From an uncultured Lachnospiraceae bacterium (GTDB lineage Bacteria > Bacillota > Clostridia > Lachnospirales > Lachnospiraceae), in NCBI GenBank assembly GCA_910579615.1, contig CAJTUA010000006.1, positions 62,001 through 126,000 of the forward strand: a DNA stretch of 64,000 nucleotides, given 5' to 3'. The position numbers were made by a program, and so were the translations under genes. The notes beneath the pieces are model-generated. The model was not told the origin of the DNA, did no database searches, and saw only the letters and a list, made by a program, of their open reading frames with translations. This document shows positions 35,745 through 44,696 of the stretch, piece after piece; within the stretch, counting starts at the first letter, position 1; every line of letters begins with the position of its first letter.

Positions 35745-35764
35745 CGGCGGGGAATTCCCCGCCG
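35745..35764 (+). terminator. Palindromic terminator after the HTH gene
   Basis: The 20 bases form a perfect palindrome (CGGCGGGGAA and its reverse complement) followed by TTTTC on the plus strand. Confidence 0.72.
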
Positions 35765-35782
35765 TTTTCACGCAAAATCTTC

Positions 35783-36823
35783 TCAGAACTGGCAGCACTC
35801 CCTATGGTCTAACGTATCAAAATCATAACCACTCTTGCGGATTTCCCCGATAATATCCTTTAACATGGAAACCGTAAGCTGATTTGCCGCGGAATCATGC
35901 ATAAGAATGACCGGTTCATCGTACCGGAATACATCCTTAAAAATATTGCTCCGGATGGAGTAGCGCGTCGGGGTTCCAACCATGTCCTCCGCACTCACAT
36001 TCCAATCATAAAACTGGAAACCGCGCCGTTTCATCTCGGTCTTTATCGTTCCGACCACCGCCTTTGCGTACCGGTTTGTGCTGCCGCCCGGGAAGCGGAA
36101 AATCGTAGGCTTCATCCCTGTTACTTCGTAAATCCTCTTGTAAAGCTTCTCATAATCCGCAAGGAAATCATCGACCGAACGATAGATGACATTGTAATCA
36201 TGGCAGTATGTATGCAGGCCAATCGTGTGCCCTTCCTCCACAATCCGTTTCACAATTTCCTCCCGTTCCTTTGTGATTTGCTCGCCAATCAGGAAAAAGG
36301 TCGCATGGATTCCCTCTTCCTTTAAAATATCAAGCACAATGGCGGTCTGCCCACTCGGTCCATCATCAAATGTGAGGTAGGCTGTTTTTTTCACGCTGCC
36401 CTTTGATTCATCGGAAGTATCGTCGGTTTTCGCTCCTGCACTGGTGTCTTTTTGGTCTTTGGAATCCCCGGGATTCCGGGAGCTTCCCTGATTTCCCGTG
36501 TTCTCCTGGTTTTCCGCGCTTTCCGGGTCTTTGGAATCTTTCACATTTTCTTCGTTCCCTGTACCTTCTCCTTCGGTTCCTGTTTCCGGTGCATATAATT
36601 CCGGATAAAGCAGTACATATTCCGGGAGCTCGGAAACATCGACATTCTTCTCCTCCCTGCGCAAAATTTCCATTTCGTTTTCCAGTATACTAAGCACCAT
36701 ATATTCCGAACTCGTGTCAAACACGACAGGCACGGATGGTTCCTGCGTCTTAAAGCCCGATACCGTGGCAAGCAGCGCCAGGCTGGCGATGCAGAAAGCA
36801 CTTTTTTTCCAATTATGCTTCAT
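35783..36823 (-). CDS. Exported polysaccharide deacetylase (NodB/CE4)
   Basis: A 346-residue CE4 enzyme, probably removing N-acetyl groups from peptidoglycan or another surface amino-sugar. Residues 1-26 are an uncleaved or cleaved signal (WKKSAFCIASLALLATVSG). A low-complexity Glu/Asn/Ser/Asp linker (about 85-135) precedes the catalytic domain. Motif 1 is LTFDDGPSG (Asp-Asp); motif 2 GLHTYCHDY gives the two zinc His; motif 3 is RFPGGSTNRY; motif 4 is YDWNVSAED; motif 5 is VILMHDSA. Motif 2 reads H-T-Y-C-H rather than the common H-T-x-S-H. ATG at 36823 with GGGGAGG upstream. Confidence 0.93.
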   Translation of the reverse strand: MKHNWKKSAFCIASLALLATVSGFKTQEPSVPVVFDTSSEYMVLSILENEMEILRREEKNVDVSELPEYVLLYPELYAPETGTEGEGTGNEENVKDSKDPESAENQENTGNQGSSRNPGDSKDQKDTSAGAKTDDTSDESKGSVKKTAYLTFDDGPSGQTAIVLDILKEEGIHATFFLIGEQITKEREEIVKRIVEEGHTIGLHTYCHDYNVIYRSVDDFLADYEKLYKRIYEVTGMKPTIFRFPGGSTNRYAKAVVGTIKTEMKRRGFQFYDWNVSAEDMVGTPTRYSIRSNIFKDVFRYDEPVILMHDSAANQLTVSMLKDIIGEIRKSGYDFDTLDHRECCQF

Positions 36824-36909
36824 TGCCGCCTCCCCTTTCCGGATTCCTTGCAGCATTTATACCAATATATGAAGCTTATGCCATGTTTCATAACAGACTG
36901 CACAGAAAA

Positions 36910-36932
36910 AACAGGACTGTAGCAGCCCTGTT
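36910..36932 (-). terminator. Terminator downstream of the small unknown gene
   Basis: AACAGG (36910-36915) pairs with CCTGTT (36927-36932), followed on the minus strand by a run of six T. It lies about 160 bases past the stop of the gene at 37092-37379. Confidence 0.6.
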
Positions 36933-37091
36933 TCTCTGTCCCTTCTTTGAAATGCCGTGAAACGGTTCTCGTTTGCCTTGCAGGAAAGGTGCTGCACGGG
37001 AATCATCGGCGCGCAAAACCTGCCGCAAAGCAAGCTTTGCCCTGCCCGCAGGAATCCCCCATGTGCCAACTCACAGCAGCCATCCGTTTTT

Positions 37092-37379
37092 TCAGATTTC
37101 CTCAAAGCGCTGACGGAATTTGTCCGCCCCGCAGACATGCTTCTCGCCTTCCTCGCAGATGATGTAATCCCCTTTTCTTATGAACACAACACCGCGGCGG
37201 TTGCGCACATACGGACTGACAATCGAACCGTCCTCCCGCTCGACCTTAATCAGACCATCCGAAACAATCCCCTCATTTGTGATTATCTGGGAATAAAGGC
37301 GGAATCCATCCTCCATCCCTTTTCCGATTTCATAAGGTGCCGCTTCAACGATAAGTGAAACCCTTCTGTACTGTTTCAT
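37092..37379 (-). CDS. Small conserved-looking protein of unknown function
   Basis: A 95-residue soluble protein beginning MKQYRRVSLIVEAAPYEIG and containing IVSPYVRNRRGVVFIRKGDYII. It has two cysteines (IICEEGEKHVCGADKF), which could bind a metal. Start is the ATG at 37379 with AGGAGG eight bases upstream. A near-consensus promoter lies 99 bases further upstream and a terminator follows, so it looks like a real single-gene unit. I do not recognise the family. Confidence 0.75.
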   Translation of the reverse strand: MKQYRRVSLIVEAAPYEIGKGMEDGFRLYSQIITNEGIVSDGLIKVEREDGSIVSPYVRNRRGVVFIRKGDYIICEEGEKHVCGADKFRQRFEEI

Positions 37380-37477
37380 CGCCAACCTCCTCTCCAGGTT
37401 TTTACATTTTGTTGCCCAGGGCGTGCCGAATGCAGGAACAAATTCCCGGAAATGCCCTGTCGAAACCCTATGGGGTC

Positions 37478-37506
37478 ATTATACCATATTTTAATAAAAT
37501 CAGCAA
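37478..37506 (-). promoter_or_regulatory. Promoter of the small unknown gene
   Basis: Minus-strand TTGCTG (complement of 37501-37506), 17-base spacer, perfect TATAAT (complement of 37478-37483). Confidence 0.7.
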
Positions 37507-37562
37507 TCACCAAAAGGGAAGTTTTGGTGGGGATTTCTGATTTGGGCTTTGAGAGTTGCAAA

Positions 37563-37826
37563 TCAGGATTGCAGCTTTGAGAAATCAATCTCTAAGTCCG
37601 TGTAAATGTTTGCCCTGATGCGCTCAGAAAAAGCCGCAACCACTGTTTTCGCCATGTAATTGCCGATTGCCAGATGCAGAAATGATAAAATTTCCTGATG
37701 TCTGCGGTTGGGCGGTGCCATGCTATAAATCTGCCCATCAATCAGCTCTGCCCGCTCCCCTTCCGGCAAGGCGTAGATATCTTGGATGGTATAGGCGTTT
37801 TCCTGTGGAAAAGGTCGTGCCATCAT
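37563..37826 (-). pseudogene. Truncated Uma2-family nuclease
   Basis: 87 residues matching the N-terminal half of Uma2 (DUF820) PD-(D/E)XK proteins: YTIQDIYALPEGERAELIDG and QIYSMAPPNRRHQEILSFLH. Family members are usually near 190 residues. The conserved core that follows (the D and ExK strands) is missing; the sequence departs from the family after IGNYMA and stops. No ribosome site is clear. Almost certainly a gene fragment. Confidence 0.75.
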
Positions 37827-37988
37827 TTTTTTCTTTTGTTAATATTGGTAAAGCTTTTATATACAGGAAGAGTGGCTGTGAATTTCTTTGTATGGAAGAG
37901 GAATGCCATTTCCCTGGCAAAGAAAGGATACATTCCTGCATTCCCCCTTTTACAAACAGGTTGACAAGCAAACAATTTTAAAATATAT

Positions 37989-38195
37989 TTCTATTATGGT
38001 GCAGGAAAACCAATATACCACATTGAGAGAATGAACCTTGCCGTTGGTAATTTTTTTGAAGATGGGGAACATATTTTATACGTAAATGGTGAGTACCGTG
38101 GGGATTCTGAAATCGGGAAACTAATGCGCGACTTTAACTGTACAGCGGCAGATGAGATGAGTTTTTCATTATATACCTTCTCTGATGTACGATAG
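37989..38195 (+). pseudogene. Fragment of an Rpn/PDDEXK-type putative transposase
   Basis: An open frame without a good start reads GAGKPIYHIERMNLAVGNFF, EDGEHILYVNGEYRGDSEIG and KLMRDFNCTAADEM, then diverges and stops at 38195. This is the central conserved block of the Rpn/PD-(D/E)XK transposase family (GKPIYHIER; EEHILYVNG.YRG...GKLM.DF). The first part of the domain and the whole C-terminus are gone. It is broken by unrelated sequence on its right. Confidence 0.72.
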
Positions 38196-38612
38196 TTGAA
38201 ACGTCGGAAGCTGTCATTTTCTTTAATATCTCCAAAATGTCCTTCTGTTTGAATAGAACGAAGCTGACGGTTCGGTTTCCCTTTCTCACTCTGGATGTTT
38301 CCATAAGCTGCCGGATTTCCGACTTTCTTCTGCCCTTTCCATAAACAAACCCAATCTGTTCCTTCTCTGCAATCTTTGTCAGTTTTCGGTTCCGGTTCTT
38401 TTCAATGGTCTCCCTTACTTTGTCCATTCCTCCAGCCAAAATATATGCGTATGGGGAATATCATATTTAATGCCATATTCATTCTCGCTAACCAATGTGT
38501 TATACTTCTGATACAAAGAATCGATGGTATCCAACATTCCTGCAAGTTGATAATCGATCATCCCCCTCCATATAAAAATTTCAGAGGCAGGTGTGATTTG
38601 TACGAACCACAC
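38134..38612 (-). pseudogene. Unrecognised, probably frameshifted gene
   Basis: Two minus-strand frames overlap by about 25 bases. The upstream one gives MIDYQLAGMLDTIDSLYQKY and ends in HIFWLEEWTK; the downstream one gives MDKVRETIEKNRNRKLTKIA, GRRKSEIRQLMETSRV and FVLFKQKDILEILKKM. They may be one gene of about 155 residues with a frameshift near 38430, or two short overlapping genes. I recognise neither. The downstream piece ends inside the transposase fragment, so the right edge is probably truncated. Confidence 0.35.
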
Positions 38613-38621
38613 CTGCCTCTG
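38582..38621 (-). terminator. Terminator of bigB
   Basis: CAGAGGCAGGTGTG (38582-38595) pairs perfectly with CACACCTGCCTCTG (38608-38621). On the minus strand AAATTTTTAT follows. It lies 136 bases past the bigB stop. Confidence 0.82.
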
Positions 38622-38756
38622 TTTGGGACTACCTATTTCTCAACAGCCCCATTATGCAAATTTCAGATCAAACCTAGCTTTTGAATTCCTCTTTCGTGCC
38701 CATCCCTAATCCAAGAGAGGATTAAAAATTTTTCCTTCATTTCCGAAAACATCCAC

Positions 38757-41700
38757 TTACTGTGTTACACCAACCAAAATGGTCTTGTTTACCGGAATCT
38801 CCAGTTCGTATACGTAAGTCGTGTCATTCTCTGTGTGGGTAAGGAGATAGCGAACCTGACGGATTGCAACGGAATTACCATGAACAACAATATCATTGTT
38901 AAGGATAATCTTACCGGTAGGCAGTTTTGTCGCCTTGTCAATTTCTACTTCGCCGACATAAATATCGTTTCCGATAAACATATCACCTAATTTGAATTCC
39001 AAAGCACCGACAACATTAACACTATTGTTATTAACAACAACCTTGCCGATTGCATCAAGAACGCCGCCGACTTTTTCTGCGGAACCATCTACGCGGTTCC
39101 GTTTCCAGTTCTGAGCAATTACATCCGGCTGCGTATCTTTCAACTGAAGCACGGCTCCTGTCACACGCTTTCCGCCAACATACAAGGATACCTGGTAATT
39201 TCCGGTTTCTGCCTTTTCAAGCATATGCGGCATCTGGCTAATCGCTGCCCCTGATACTGTCGTCAGGAACTGCTCGTTCACCTTTACAGGAATCACTTCG
39301 TTCTCGATTGCAGATCTGGACACAACATATGCGCCGCTGCTTTCTTTTACTGTCTCAAAAACAAGTTTCTGGCTGCCATCTGTGTTAAAACCATCCGATG
39401 CCCCCATATACTCATTATTCTTCTGAACCGTGATATAGTTTCCGGTCGATGGTACATTTCCGCCTACCCATGGTGCAACTGCAAGCTGTTCAATCTTGAA
39501 ACCTTCCCTGTCCATTGTGTATACGGTAATTCCGACCTTCTTATCCGATACTCTGCCTCCGTTCTTATCTTCAAGCTTCATATCCAATGTTGTACTTGAA
39601 AGGTTCAGGTCGTATCTGCTTACGCTTGACGCGCTCGTGTTTTTCGCCGAGAATGATGTTGATGCCGTCAGCGTCCTCTTTGTTACACCATCATCATAAA
39701 CCGCAGTACAAACAATGCGGATGCTTCTTTGGCTTGTCGGAAGATTGGTTGTTGGGTTAAAGGTAATGGTAAAAGCATTACCATCGCTATTCGGCGATAA
39801 CGTATAGGTCTTATCATTTTTCACCGTCGTACCTGCAACGTAATCATCCGCAGCACCCATAACGGAGCATGTAACCGACACATCCTGCATAAACGAAGCC
39901 TTCAACTGATCAAGTGGCTTCACGGTCAGCGTGATGGAATCACTTATGCCAGTAACAGGATTATAACTCATTTTTGTAGCATTCGGTTCCACCGTAAGGC
40001 TTGTCAGTACTCTCTTTTCCCAAACCTTAATTGGGCAATAACCAACAAGCTTGCCATCATAAAATACAAATACATTTACGGTATCGTTTGTTGGCTCCTT
40101 CGCCGGGAAAAGCTCCCCTGTTTTCTCCCCAACAATCAATTTATCCTCATTTGCACTCCGGAACGTAAACGTTCCCTCTTCTACTTCACTAAAATGCTCT
40201 TCTGTTTTACCATTTCTATAGATTTCAAGCTTAACAAAAAGCCGCATCCCGACATCTTCCGCCGCAAATTCTTTGCTGCTGTATATACCATCCGTTGTAT
40301 GGGTCGAACCCGTTCTATGAACACCGTAGTCTGCGATTTTAGCATCTAAAGTAGTGTAATCACCTATACGGATGACGGTCTGATCTACCAATGGATTTCC
40401 TGGCTTTTTCTCGTTAAAATAATCTAAGAGCGTTGCTCTGACTGTAGCTGTAACTTTTGTATCATCTGTGTAAAAATCAACATATGGATCCGATGGATCC
40501 GTTGAAACACTGTAATCCGGATGGTACTGTTCTCCGCCAATTTCCTCAAGCGTCACGCTGTTTCTCCATCCATCATAATTCACGCAGCCGTCAAGATTAA
40601 CTTCCTGTCCGTTTTCACCATATGTGTAGATTCCAAGAACAATTTTGGTTGTACTGCCAACGCCGTCAATTGACTCTTTCACGCTCTCGCCTTGGCTTAT
40701 AGTAATTCCGGCTGCAATATTTTCTGCCGTGGTGAAATTTGCTTTTCCGTTTTTATAGTAAACAACATAATCCGTATTTTGCTTTAATTCCTGGAACATT
40801 GTCACACTTAAAACGTTCTTTGCATTATTTTTTTGACTAATTCCGCCAATGATAACGGCAGCGCCATCGCCAACCACCTCACCATCCGCATTCTTTAAAA
40901 CCTCGTAAACTTTTACGATATCGTCCTTATCTGTTACCGCTGCATTTCCGCTCGTAAAGTATTTGGAAGTTTCATCCGATGCAGCTTTTGCGACATCTTC
41001 ATTATCAAATGTAAGTTCAAATGCATTATAAGCCGTCTGTTCCGCCTTAACAATACCAGCTTCCTTTACCGTAACCGGAATCTCTGCCTGCGCTGTAACA
41101 ACCTTCACATACTTGCTCTTTGTCTTACCCCAGGACTGCCAGTCATAACGGTAAGCCTTTACAACCAATGTTGCCTCGCCTTCAGCGACCGCTGTCAGCT
41201 TATTGTCTTCCACCTTAAGTACTTCTTTATCCTCCGGATTCGTAACCGTAAACTTAAGGTAGTCCGTAACAAACTGACGACCCTCGCTTAACAAATCGGA
41301 CAACTTACCGCCATTCTCAGCCGTCTTCTCTACAAGCTCAATGTTGCCGTCTGCATCTGCCATAACAGCCTTGAGTTCAACTGAATCAGCTCCAACAACA
41401 AGCTCCTGAACAGCCTTTGCGCTCTCATCATCAAGCGCAACGCTTGCTGCTGCTCTTTTTACTGTTACCGGGAAGCTTTCTACAACATCTGCTGCACCTT
41501 CCTTGGAGTAAGTAGCGGTGATGGTGGTCTGGCCAATCCCCACTGCTTCAACAAGGCCGTACCTTGTTCCTACGGTGGCTACTGTTTCATCGTCAGATGC
41601 AAAAACAACCGAGTAGCCCTCTGCCTTCCATCCTTCCGGCTCCTTAACCTTCGGTGCTGCCGTAGCATAAGCCGACGATACGTAGATGCCATCCTTATCG

Positions 41701-41858
41701 CCTTCAACCGGGTTATCGATATACAGCGTGCAGGTCTTACGCGTCCACTTGTTTGCCGAAGCATCTGCCGCAGATACCGATACACTCTTTGCCGGCAGCA
41801 TGGTAACAACCATTGCCAATGCCAACACAAGGGCGATCTTCTTGAAGATACTCTTCAT
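38757..41858 (-). CDS. Large secreted Ig-like (BIG2) surface protein, paralogue B
   Basis: A 1033-residue exported protein with the same signal peptide as paralogues A and C (MKSIFKKIALVLALAMVVTM). Its N-terminal 280 residues (KWTRKTCTLYIDNPVEGDKD; FASDDETVATVGTRYGLVEA) diverge from the other two. From VKAEQTAYNAFELTFDNEDV (near residue 270) to the end (VAIRQVRYLLTHTEND; PVNKTILVGVTQ) it aligns closely with paralogue A. BIG2-like and other beta-sandwich repeats are expected. No sortase signal, SLH domain or transmembrane anchor is seen. ATG at 41858 with AAGGAGGAAG; conserved 64-bp block at 41975-42038 upstream. Confidence 0.88.
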   Translation of the reverse strand: MKSIFKKIALVLALAMVVTMLPAKSVSVSAADASANKWTRKTCTLYIDNPVEGDKDGIYVSSAYATAAPKVKEPEGWKAEGYSVVFASDDETVATVGTRYGLVEAVGIGQTTITATYSKEGAADVVESFPVTVKRAAASVALDDESAKAVQELVVGADSVELKAVMADADGNIELVEKTAENGGKLSDLLSEGRQFVTDYLKFTVTNPEDKEVLKVEDNKLTAVAEGEATLVVKAYRYDWQSWGKTKSKYVKVVTAQAEIPVTVKEAGIVKAEQTAYNAFELTFDNEDVAKAASDETSKYFTSGNAAVTDKDDIVKVYEVLKNADGEVVGDGAAVIIGGISQKNNAKNVLSVTMFQELKQNTDYVVYYKNGKANFTTAENIAAGITISQGESVKESIDGVGSTTKIVLGIYTYGENGQEVNLDGCVNYDGWRNSVTLEEIGGEQYHPDYSVSTDPSDPYVDFYTDDTKVTATVRATLLDYFNEKKPGNPLVDQTVIRIGDYTTLDAKIADYGVHRTGSTHTTDGIYSSKEFAAEDVGMRLFVKLEIYRNGKTEEHFSEVEEGTFTFRSANEDKLIVGEKTGELFPAKEPTNDTVNVFVFYDGKLVGYCPIKVWEKRVLTSLTVEPNATKMSYNPVTGISDSITLTVKPLDQLKASFMQDVSVTCSVMGAADDYVAGTTVKNDKTYTLSPNSDGNAFTITFNPTTNLPTSQRSIRIVCTAVYDDGVTKRTLTASTSFSAKNTSASSVSRYDLNLSSTTLDMKLEDKNGGRVSDKKVGITVYTMDREGFKIEQLAVAPWVGGNVPSTGNYITVQKNNEYMGASDGFNTDGSQKLVFETVKESSGAYVVSRSAIENEVIPVKVNEQFLTTVSGAAISQMPHMLEKAETGNYQVSLYVGGKRVTGAVLQLKDTQPDVIAQNWKRNRVDGSAEKVGGVLDAIGKVVVNNNSVNVVGALEFKLGDMFIGNDIYVGEVEIDKATKLPTGKIILNNDIVVHGNSVAIRQVRYLLTHTENDTTYVYELEIPVNKTILVGVTQ

Positions 41859-41974
41859 TTTCTCTTCCTCCTTAAAAATTTTTGATTGGTGTTTCGGCTC
41901 ATAAGGCTATGTTTTACTTTATATGCCATATGCCACAGCAAACAAAAACCCTTTGACGCCAAAATTGTGATTCT

Positions 41975-42038
41975 GTCCGCGGAAAACTCTTGACTTCATT
42001 AAAAAATTTGGTAAAATTGCATGTTAATAATACAATAC
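41975..42038. repeat. 64-bp conserved upstream block (copy 2)
   Basis: Differs at four positions from 13721-13784. It contains plus-strand TTGACT (41990-41995), 16-base spacer and TAAAAT (42012-42017). A plus-strand transcript from here would reach the hairpin at 42179-42231 after roughly 200 bases with no ORF. The rest of the gap 41859-42256 holds only that hairpin. Confidence 0.75.
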
Positions 42039-42178
42039 CGCACAAAAAACGACATTTTTCTTACTTCGTCCAAGACACTTAAAATAGAACAGGAAACCAA
42101 AACAAGCCTGACTTCTCATAACAATTTATAACCAACCATCCATTACAGCCGAAATTGATTCCCTATAGGAAATGATAA

Positions 42179-42231
42179 AGGAAAACAGGTTCTTCCATGA
42201 TTTTCATAATCATAGAAGAACCTGTTTTCCT
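42179..42231. terminator. Long hairpin terminator between bigB leader and debranching enzyme gene
   Basis: A perfect 17-bp stem (AGGAAAACAGGTTCTTC and its complement) with an inner ATGATT/AATCAT stem. On the minus strand CCTTTATCATTTCC follows, so it ends the debranching enzyme transcript; it could also stop plus-strand transcription. Confidence 0.78.
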
Positions 42232-42256
42232 CAAATACATTTTCACTATATTACAA

Positions 42257-44587
42257 TTACCACTCTTCTCCTATCTCCCGCCACGCGCGCAGCACCTCCG
42301 CCACGCTCCACGCCTGCGTGTAACATCCCCTGCCTGCGCACGCGAAATCCCCGTCAAAAATCTCGGCAATCCCACCCAGACACCCGTCTGCCATATGGTC
42401 TGCAAAGCATTCCATCATTTCCCGCAGCAGCGCGCGGTTGTGGGATTTTTCACACATTGTCTTCGCCCAGGCATCAAAGAACGCGCCGGATAAATACCCC
42501 CACGCCGTTCCCATATGGTACGCCAAATCGCGCCCAATCAGCCTGCCGGCATATTCCCCACGGTAGCCCTGCTCCTCCTGCGCCAGACTGCGCAGCCCAT
42601 ACGGGGTGTAAAGCTTCTCATATACCGTGCGGACAATGCTCTGCTCCTGCTGTTCGTCCAGCATGGTAAACGGCAGGGAAACCGCAAAAATCTGGTTCGG
42701 GCGCAGCGTGAAATCGCCGCTGCCATTTTCGTCCACCGTATCACACAAATATCCCTTCTGCGCGTTCCAGAATTTTTCCCGGAAAGAATGGCGCACCCGC
42801 TTTTCAAGCTGGTCCAGGGCTTCCTCCTGCCCTTTTCGCCCGTCCAGGTTCCAAAACCTCTGCCCCAAAAGCTTCATACAGCAAATCGCATTGTACCAGA
42901 GCGCGTTGACTTCAACGGCCTTTCCGTGGCGCGGTGTCACAACAATATTGCCCACGCGCACATCCATCCAGGTCAGTTGGTCAAGCCCGCCACCGCCCAT
43001 CACCAATCCATCCTCATCCATATGGATGCCGTAGCGCGCTTTTCCGTCACGGTAGCTTTCAAAAATTTCGCAGAGCACCGGATAAATTTCATCCCGGATA
43101 AATATTTCCTCCTCGGAAAGTGCGTCTTTTGCTGTTTCCTCTTCCTTCGCAGCTGTTATGCCCGTTGCGCCGGCTTCTTCCTTAGATGCCGTTTCATTCC
43201 CCCCATCTTCCCTGGCTGTCCTTATTTTCCGCGCTCTGCCGCCAGATTCCCGGTTCTTCCAAGCCTCCTGATAGCAGGAACGCCCTGTTGTATACTGCAA
43301 ATATTTGTACACGGCGTAAAAGTACCAGAGAGAAGCGTCAATGGTATTGTACATCGGCTCTTCCCCCGCCTGGTTCGGGAACACATTGGGGAGCATTCCC
43401 TGGCTGACGTATTTTGCAAATGACAGCAGCACCTCGCGCGCCTCATCAAAGCGTCCGGTGGCAAGCGTCAGCCCGGTAAATGCAATCATCGTGTCGCGCC
43501 CCCAGTCCGCAAACCAAGGGTAGCCTGCAAGCACCGTCTTAAGCCCGGTGGATTCCCGCTGCACAAGAAAATGGTCTGCGGAAAGCACAAGCCTTCCGGT
43601 CAGCGCATCCTTTGCGTCCGCCCGCCCAAGCAGCTCCTCCCCCCGCGCCCTTGCCGCGGCAAAAACCTGCCGCACGCGGGAAAGGACTGCTGCCGCACAT
43701 GGCTCTTTTAACCTCATTTTTTCTGCCGCATACACCTCGCAAAGAAGCCCCAGTTCCTTTTTCTCCCCCGGCTCTATGGCAACATGCAGCTCATACGGCG
43801 TAAAATGATTGTCCACCCCGGTAAACCCATTGCCTGCATCGACACAGTAAAGCTGATTTTCCTCCACCACGTAGTTCGGTGTTGCCATGGAAGCCGGGCG
43901 TTTCGCGCGGTCATAAAATTCCCCGTCCGAAGCGGCAAAGCGAATCCGGTATTCCTGCGCCGCCCCCGGTGTCAGAAGAAGCTCCCCATCCCGGCATTCC
44001 ACCAAAAAATCAAGCTCCTTTTTCTCGCTTACCACGCCAAACGGGCGGAAATCAAAGAGAGGTACCACCGAAAACACGGCTCTTTCGCTGCCGTGGTTCA
44101 CAAGCTCATAGTGGATTGCCGTCTCATTTTTTCCGTATGCAAGCGCAATCCGCTTGCGCACCGAAATTCCATCCACAAAGTAACCGTACTCCGGCCAGAA
44201 ATCAAACGTAAAATCGGTCTGGCAGCGGTAACCCTCCCGGATATAGCCCGGATACTGCTGCGTCGCCAAATCCCTGCGCACCACGGACATTCCTTCCGTC
44301 GATGCCTCCGGCGGCACATCCTTCATCATAAAAAGCTGCGCCCGCCCTGCCTCCTTTCGGGTAAATATAAGCTCCTCGTGCGTCTTTGCAAGCACGAGCA
44401 CGCGGTCCACCGGGGGGTGCAGCGAAGCAATCAGATATGCGGAAAATATCCTGCTGCTGTTGCCGTGGATTGTGCTGTTGGCATAGCCTCCAATGCCGTT
44501 GGAGAGCAGCCACTCTTTTGTGTTCCCTGTCTTAAAATCGCAGAACGCACTTCTCCCGAAGCGATATATGATTCGTTTTCCCTGCAT
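42257..44587 (-). CDS. Glycogen debranching enzyme (amylo-alpha-1,6-glucosidase family)
   Basis: A 776-residue enzyme with an N-terminal GDE_N domain (EWLLSNGIGGYANSTIHGNS; SLHPPVDRVLVLAKTHEEL) and a C-terminal (alpha/alpha)6 GDE_C domain with the signature AGYPWFADWGRDTMIAFTGL. It is expected to hydrolyse alpha-1,6 branch points of glycogen or maltodextrin in the cytoplasm. Oddity: between YQEAWKNRES and EEIFIRDEIYPVL (about residues 445-490) lies a charged Ala/Glu/Thr-rich insertion that looks unstructured. ATG at 44587 with AAAGGAG. No other glycogen gene is adjacent. Confidence 0.92.
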   Translation of the reverse strand: MQGKRIIYRFGRSAFCDFKTGNTKEWLLSNGIGGYANSTIHGNSSRIFSAYLIASLHPPVDRVLVLAKTHEELIFTRKEAGRAQLFMMKDVPPEASTEGMSVVRRDLATQQYPGYIREGYRCQTDFTFDFWPEYGYFVDGISVRKRIALAYGKNETAIHYELVNHGSERAVFSVVPLFDFRPFGVVSEKKELDFLVECRDGELLLTPGAAQEYRIRFAASDGEFYDRAKRPASMATPNYVVEENQLYCVDAGNGFTGVDNHFTPYELHVAIEPGEKKELGLLCEVYAAEKMRLKEPCAAAVLSRVRQVFAAARARGEELLGRADAKDALTGRLVLSADHFLVQRESTGLKTVLAGYPWFADWGRDTMIAFTGLTLATGRFDEAREVLLSFAKYVSQGMLPNVFPNQAGEEPMYNTIDASLWYFYAVYKYLQYTTGRSCYQEAWKNRESGGRARKIRTAREDGGNETASKEEAGATGITAAKEEETAKDALSEEEIFIRDEIYPVLCEIFESYRDGKARYGIHMDEDGLVMGGGGLDQLTWMDVRVGNIVVTPRHGKAVEVNALWYNAICCMKLLGQRFWNLDGRKGQEEALDQLEKRVRHSFREKFWNAQKGYLCDTVDENGSGDFTLRPNQIFAVSLPFTMLDEQQEQSIVRTVYEKLYTPYGLRSLAQEEQGYRGEYAGRLIGRDLAYHMGTAWGYLSGAFFDAWAKTMCEKSHNRALLREMMECFADHMADGCLGGIAEIFDGDFACAGRGCYTQAWSVAEVLRAWREIGEEW

Positions 44588-44696
44588 CGTTGTCTCCTTT
44601 CTGATATGCTCTTATGGCATTTTTTTAGCATGGTTTCCCGGCCAGGAACACATTTCTTCCTTCCGGCACTCTGCCCTGCCAGGAACCGGGCTGACA

